Shown here piece after piece: positions 20,875 to 22,451 of a stretch of DNA of 22,451 nt. This DNA is from Fibrobacter sp. UBA4375. Its GTDB lineage: Bacteria > Fibrobacterota > Fibrobacteria > Fibrobacterales > Fibrobacteraceae. Numbering within the stretch: the first letter of the stretch is position 1; each line of letters starts with the position of its first letter. The notes below the pieces were generated by a model. It worked only from the letters and a program-made list of their open reading frames with translations. It ran no database searches and was not told the DNA's origin. The position numbers were made by a program, and so were the translations under genes. The DNA lies in assembly GCA_002391195.1 (NCBI GenBank), contig DGRZ01000106.1, positions 1 to 22,451 on the forward strand, read 5' to 3'.

Positions 20875-20906
20875 TTGACAGAGTGAATGGACATTTATAT
20901 ATTTGG
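20875..20906 (+). promoter_or_regulatory. tRNA-Asp promoter
   Basis: TTGACA (20875-20880), a 17-bp spacer and TATATTTGG (20898-20906). The expected start point near 20910 gives a leader of about 29 nt. Confidence 0.88.
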
Positions 20907-20938
20907 TCCGTTGCTTGGGAAACCGGGCAAACCACAAT

Positions 20939-21014
20939 GGGGTGGTAGCTCAATTTTGGTTAGAGCACCGGCCTGTCACGCCGGAGGTTGCGAGTTCAAG
21001 CCTCGTCTATCCCG
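20939..21014 (+). tRNA. tRNA-Asp (GTC)
   Basis: Acceptor GGGGTGG/CTATCCC (two G-U pairs), D-arm with a large loop, anticodon stem CCGGC/GCCGG with loop CTGTCAC (anticodon GTC), T-arm GCGAG-TTCAAGC-CTCGT, discriminator G. The CCA end is not encoded. Confidence 0.96.
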
Positions 21015-21017
21015 CGA

Positions 21018-21044
21018 AAGCCCTCTCGAAAGAGAGGGCTTTTT
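21018..21044. terminator. Intrinsic terminator of tRNA-Asp
   Basis: GCCCTCTC-GAAA-GAGAGGGC, an 8-bp stem with a GNRA loop, followed by TTTTT. A-residues precede it, so it may also stop minus-strand transcription from the converging TraB/GumN gene, whose stop codon is 15 nt away. Confidence 0.92.
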
Positions 21045-21058
21045 GTATATAGCAAAAA

Positions 21059-21976
21059 CTATAACTGTTCGATAACAAAACCCTTGGCTCGAAGAAGGTC
21101 AATGACATTCTCGTGATTGCCGGCCAGGTGTGCCGCCCCCACAACCACAAACATATTGCGGTCTTCTGTCAGGAAGTCCGCTATTTTTTCTGCCATCTTC
21201 CGGTTACGGGAGTAATATATGCGTTCGTTTATTTCTTTTTTGAACAGGGAATCTGCGGGGCTCAACTGAACTGTATCCAAATTCATGTTTACGCAAAACA
21301 GCGAGTCATCCCCCGCTTTCCAGGCACGCATCATGCCCCTGGTGGCAGAATCAAGAGAAGGCGTTTCCCTAAGGATAGTTTCTAGATAGAAAATCCCCAA
21401 CGAATCCGAATCGTCGTCTCCCGTAAGCACAAAAGCCTGTTCCTCTACCGTTTCCAGCGAGACGACATTTTTGCCGGCGTCACGGGCCCTTTCAAGAAAG
21501 TGGACATCAATTCCCAATTTTGCGTCATAGCCCAAGCGGACAAGACCAACAGCGGTCACAGTCATCCCCGCCGACAGTGGCTTGTAACGACTAAACGAAC
21601 CTAATGGCAGTTTCCACGCCAAGCAAAGGCTATCAAGAGATTTTGAAACGCTTGCAGGAATTACACTATCAAGAATTCTCCCATCATGGAAAAAGCCTTG
21701 CTGTTCTGTTATCAAGGAGATTTGCCGCAAAATGGAATCGTCGGTCACATCTATTTCTACCGCAAGCTCTTCCGCGCGATCAAATGCGTTTTCGATGATG
21801 GTATCTAGCGGATAAAAGGAGGAATCCGCAAAATGCAGACTTCCCAAAAGGTAAACGGTCGAATTGGAATCAGAAACCTTCCAAAAGAGGTGTTTCTTTC
21901 CGGAATCGTCTTTCAGCGCAGAACACCCTGCCAAGAACAGCAAGGAACACAGGGTGGCGACAAGTAATCTAAACAC
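21059..21976 (-). CDS. TraB/GumN-family lipoprotein
   Basis: A 305-residue protein. The GTG at 21976 gives a good lipoprotein signal, FRLLVATLCSLLFLAGC (Cys18). The mature part starts LFWKVSDSNSTVYLLGSLHFADSSFYPL, with the GSxH motif of the TraB/GumN family, and ends MFVVVGAAHLAGNHENVIDLLRAKGF, the second GxxH motif. The fold is related to EreA/ChaN/TIKI metal-dependent peptidases, in which the His residues bind metal; the bacterial function is not established. It is probably anchored in the outer or inner membrane facing the periplasm. TATATT ends 7 nt before the GTG, so the mRNA may be leaderless; the in-frame TTG at 21985 overlaps that hexamer and is rejected. Confidence 0.83.
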   Translation of the reverse strand: MFRLLVATLCSLLFLAGCSALKDDSGKKHLFWKVSDSNSTVYLLGSLHFADSSFYPLDTIIENAFDRAEELAVEIDVTDDSILRQISLITEQQGFFHDGRILDSVIPASVSKSLDSLCLAWKLPLGSFSRYKPLSAGMTVTAVGLVRLGYDAKLGIDVHFLERARDAGKNVVSLETVEEQAFVLTGDDDSDSLGIFYLETILRETPSLDSATRGMMRAWKAGDDSLFCVNMNLDTVQLSPADSLFKKEINERIYYSRNRKMAEKIADFLTEDRNMFVVVGAAHLAGNHENVIDLLRAKGFVIEQL

Positions 21977-21989
21977 GCCGTACAATATA
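21977..21989 (-). promoter_or_regulatory. -10 element of the TraB/GumN gene
   Basis: TATATT (21989-21984), then 7 nt and the GTG start. TTGATA at 22010-22005 is a possible -35 with a 15-bp spacer, shorter than usual. Confidence 0.45.
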
Positions 21990-22015
21990 AGTATTGCAAT
22001 GGATTATCAAACGAC

Positions 22016-22040
22016 AAAAGGACCGCCGAGCAGTCCTTTT
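22016..22040. terminator. Bidirectional terminator-like hairpin after the V-ATPase K gene
   Basis: AAAAGGAC and GTCCTTTT form an 8-bp stem with a 9-nt loop, with T-runs on both strands. It sits downstream of the minus-strand V-ATPase gene end and upstream of the TraB/GumN promoter, which suits termination of the ATPase operon. Confidence 0.5.
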
Positions 22041-22052
22041 ACATAATGGGAA

Positions 22053-22140
22053 ATCCCCGCCTTCTCCCCAAAGAGGATAACTCTACTATGGCAACGAATT
22101 GCATCGCAATTCTAGTTGCCAAGTATCGTATAGCGGGGAT
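22053..22140. repeat. 88-bp fold-back (MITE- or REP-like) intergenic element
   Basis: Terminal arms ATCCCCGC (22053-22060) and GCGGGGAT (22133-22140), the latter followed by GAC, match the window's repeat family. Inside, GGCAAC-GAATTGC-ATC-GCAATTC-TA-GTTGCC (22090-22120) forms a 13-bp stem with a 2-nt bulge. GCGGGG (22133-22138) could alternatively pair with CCCCGC at 22162-22167. No open reading frame is inside. Confidence 0.6.
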
Positions 22141-22175
22141 GACACCATACGCGGGACACTGCCCCGCCACAATCT

Positions 22176-22451
22176 CTACGACACGAGCATCATGGAGAAC
22201 ACCATGACGAACAGCGCGACGGTTTCGCCGACGCCGAGCACCATCAGGTAGTTCACCAGGCCCTTGCCGGTTTCGCCGAGGGCGTTGCAGGCGTCCGCAG
22301 CGGACTTGCCCACGTACCAGGCAGAGGCCATCATGCCGATGCCACCGAAGATGCCGACCCCCAGGTATGCAGCCCAGTTGGCCGGAGCCGCCTGGGACTT
22401 GTTCAGGATGTACATCATCAGCAACATGCCGTAGATTGTCTGCGCAATCGG
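22176..22451 (-). CDS. V-type ATPase subunit K (proteolipid), C-terminal part (cut by window edge)
   Basis: The last 91 residues are visible; the gene continues past the window end. QTIYGMLLMMYIL is the end of the second helix of the first hairpin. The second hairpin follows, with GIGMMASAWYVGKSAADACNALGETGKGLVNYLMVLGVGETVALFVMVFSMML. Glu in VGETVALF is the conserved ion-carrying carboxylate. Subunit K forms the membrane ring that couples H+ or Na+ movement to ATP synthesis or hydrolysis. The first Met seen (22427) is internal to a helix and not a credible start. As K is usually late in the ntp/atp operon, the rest should lie just outside. The ion type cannot be decided without the first helix. 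Confidence 0.85.
   Translation of the reverse strand, partial: PIAQTIYGMLLMMYILNKSQAAPANWAAYLGVGIFGGIGMMASAWYVGKSAADACNALGETGKGLVNYLMVLGVGETVALFVMVFSMMLVS

Overview
The window comes from a member of the Fibrobacterota, most likely Fibrobacter. The lipoprotein at 8304-9440 ends in a FISUMP domain (Fibrobacter succinogenes major paralogous domain) on a Ser/Asp/Val/Ala-rich stalk. The other genes (NADP-glutamate dehydrogenase, V-type ATPase, Bacteroidetes-like ABC-F protein, alternative-complex-III-like operon) fit that phylum. This looks like ordinary chromosome: no integrase, transposase, phage gene or CRISPR array was seen.

Layout. (1) 1-1414: the 5' end of gdhA (minus strand) diverges from nrnA across a 335-bp AT-rich region with two identical 20-bp palindromes. 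(2) 1415-4150: a minus-strand three-gene cassette encoding a PF14907-type nucleotidyltransferase, an HprK/PEPCK-like kinase and an S26-type peptidase. These families also occur in peptide-maturation (lasso-type) loci, but no precursor, RRE or cyclase is visible here. tRNA-Asn and its terminator sit directly upstream. (3) 4380-9440: a minus-strand operon starting with the FISUMP lipoprotein and continuing with a monohaem cytochrome, an ActA-like pentahaem cytochrome, an ActB-type ferredoxin, an NrfD/ActC quinol-binding subunit fused to a cytochrome c domain, and a small membrane protein. It reads as a compact alternative complex III without the molybdopterin-fold part of ActB. (4) 9536-12538: tRNA-Pro followed by a cytoplasmic, divergent GH2 protein and a strong terminator. 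(5) 12584-14788: a lipoprotein, an MBL-fold hydrolase and trmB. (6) 14921-19216: recN, a CDP-alcohol phosphatidyltransferase, an unknown membrane protein and trmO, tightly packed. (7) 19251-20843: an ABC-F ATPase in which one composite ATP site looks degenerate. (8) 20939-22451: tRNA-Asp, a TraB/GumN lipoprotein (minus), a fold-back repeat, and the 3' end of a V-ATPase K subunit gene (minus).

Two themes run through the window. First, promoters: all three tRNA genes carry TATATTTGG as -10 (two with TTGACA 16-17 bp upstream), and five protein genes have a TATATT-like hexamer only 6-7 nt before the start codon, so their mRNAs are probably leaderless, while genes inside operons have GGAGG-type ribosome binding sites. 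Second, a family of small fold-back intergenic repeats (GTCAT...C / G...ATGAC ends with covarying stems) occurs five times. Two copies appear to supply the ribosome binding site of the next gene, and one also forms the 3' end of the kinase gene.
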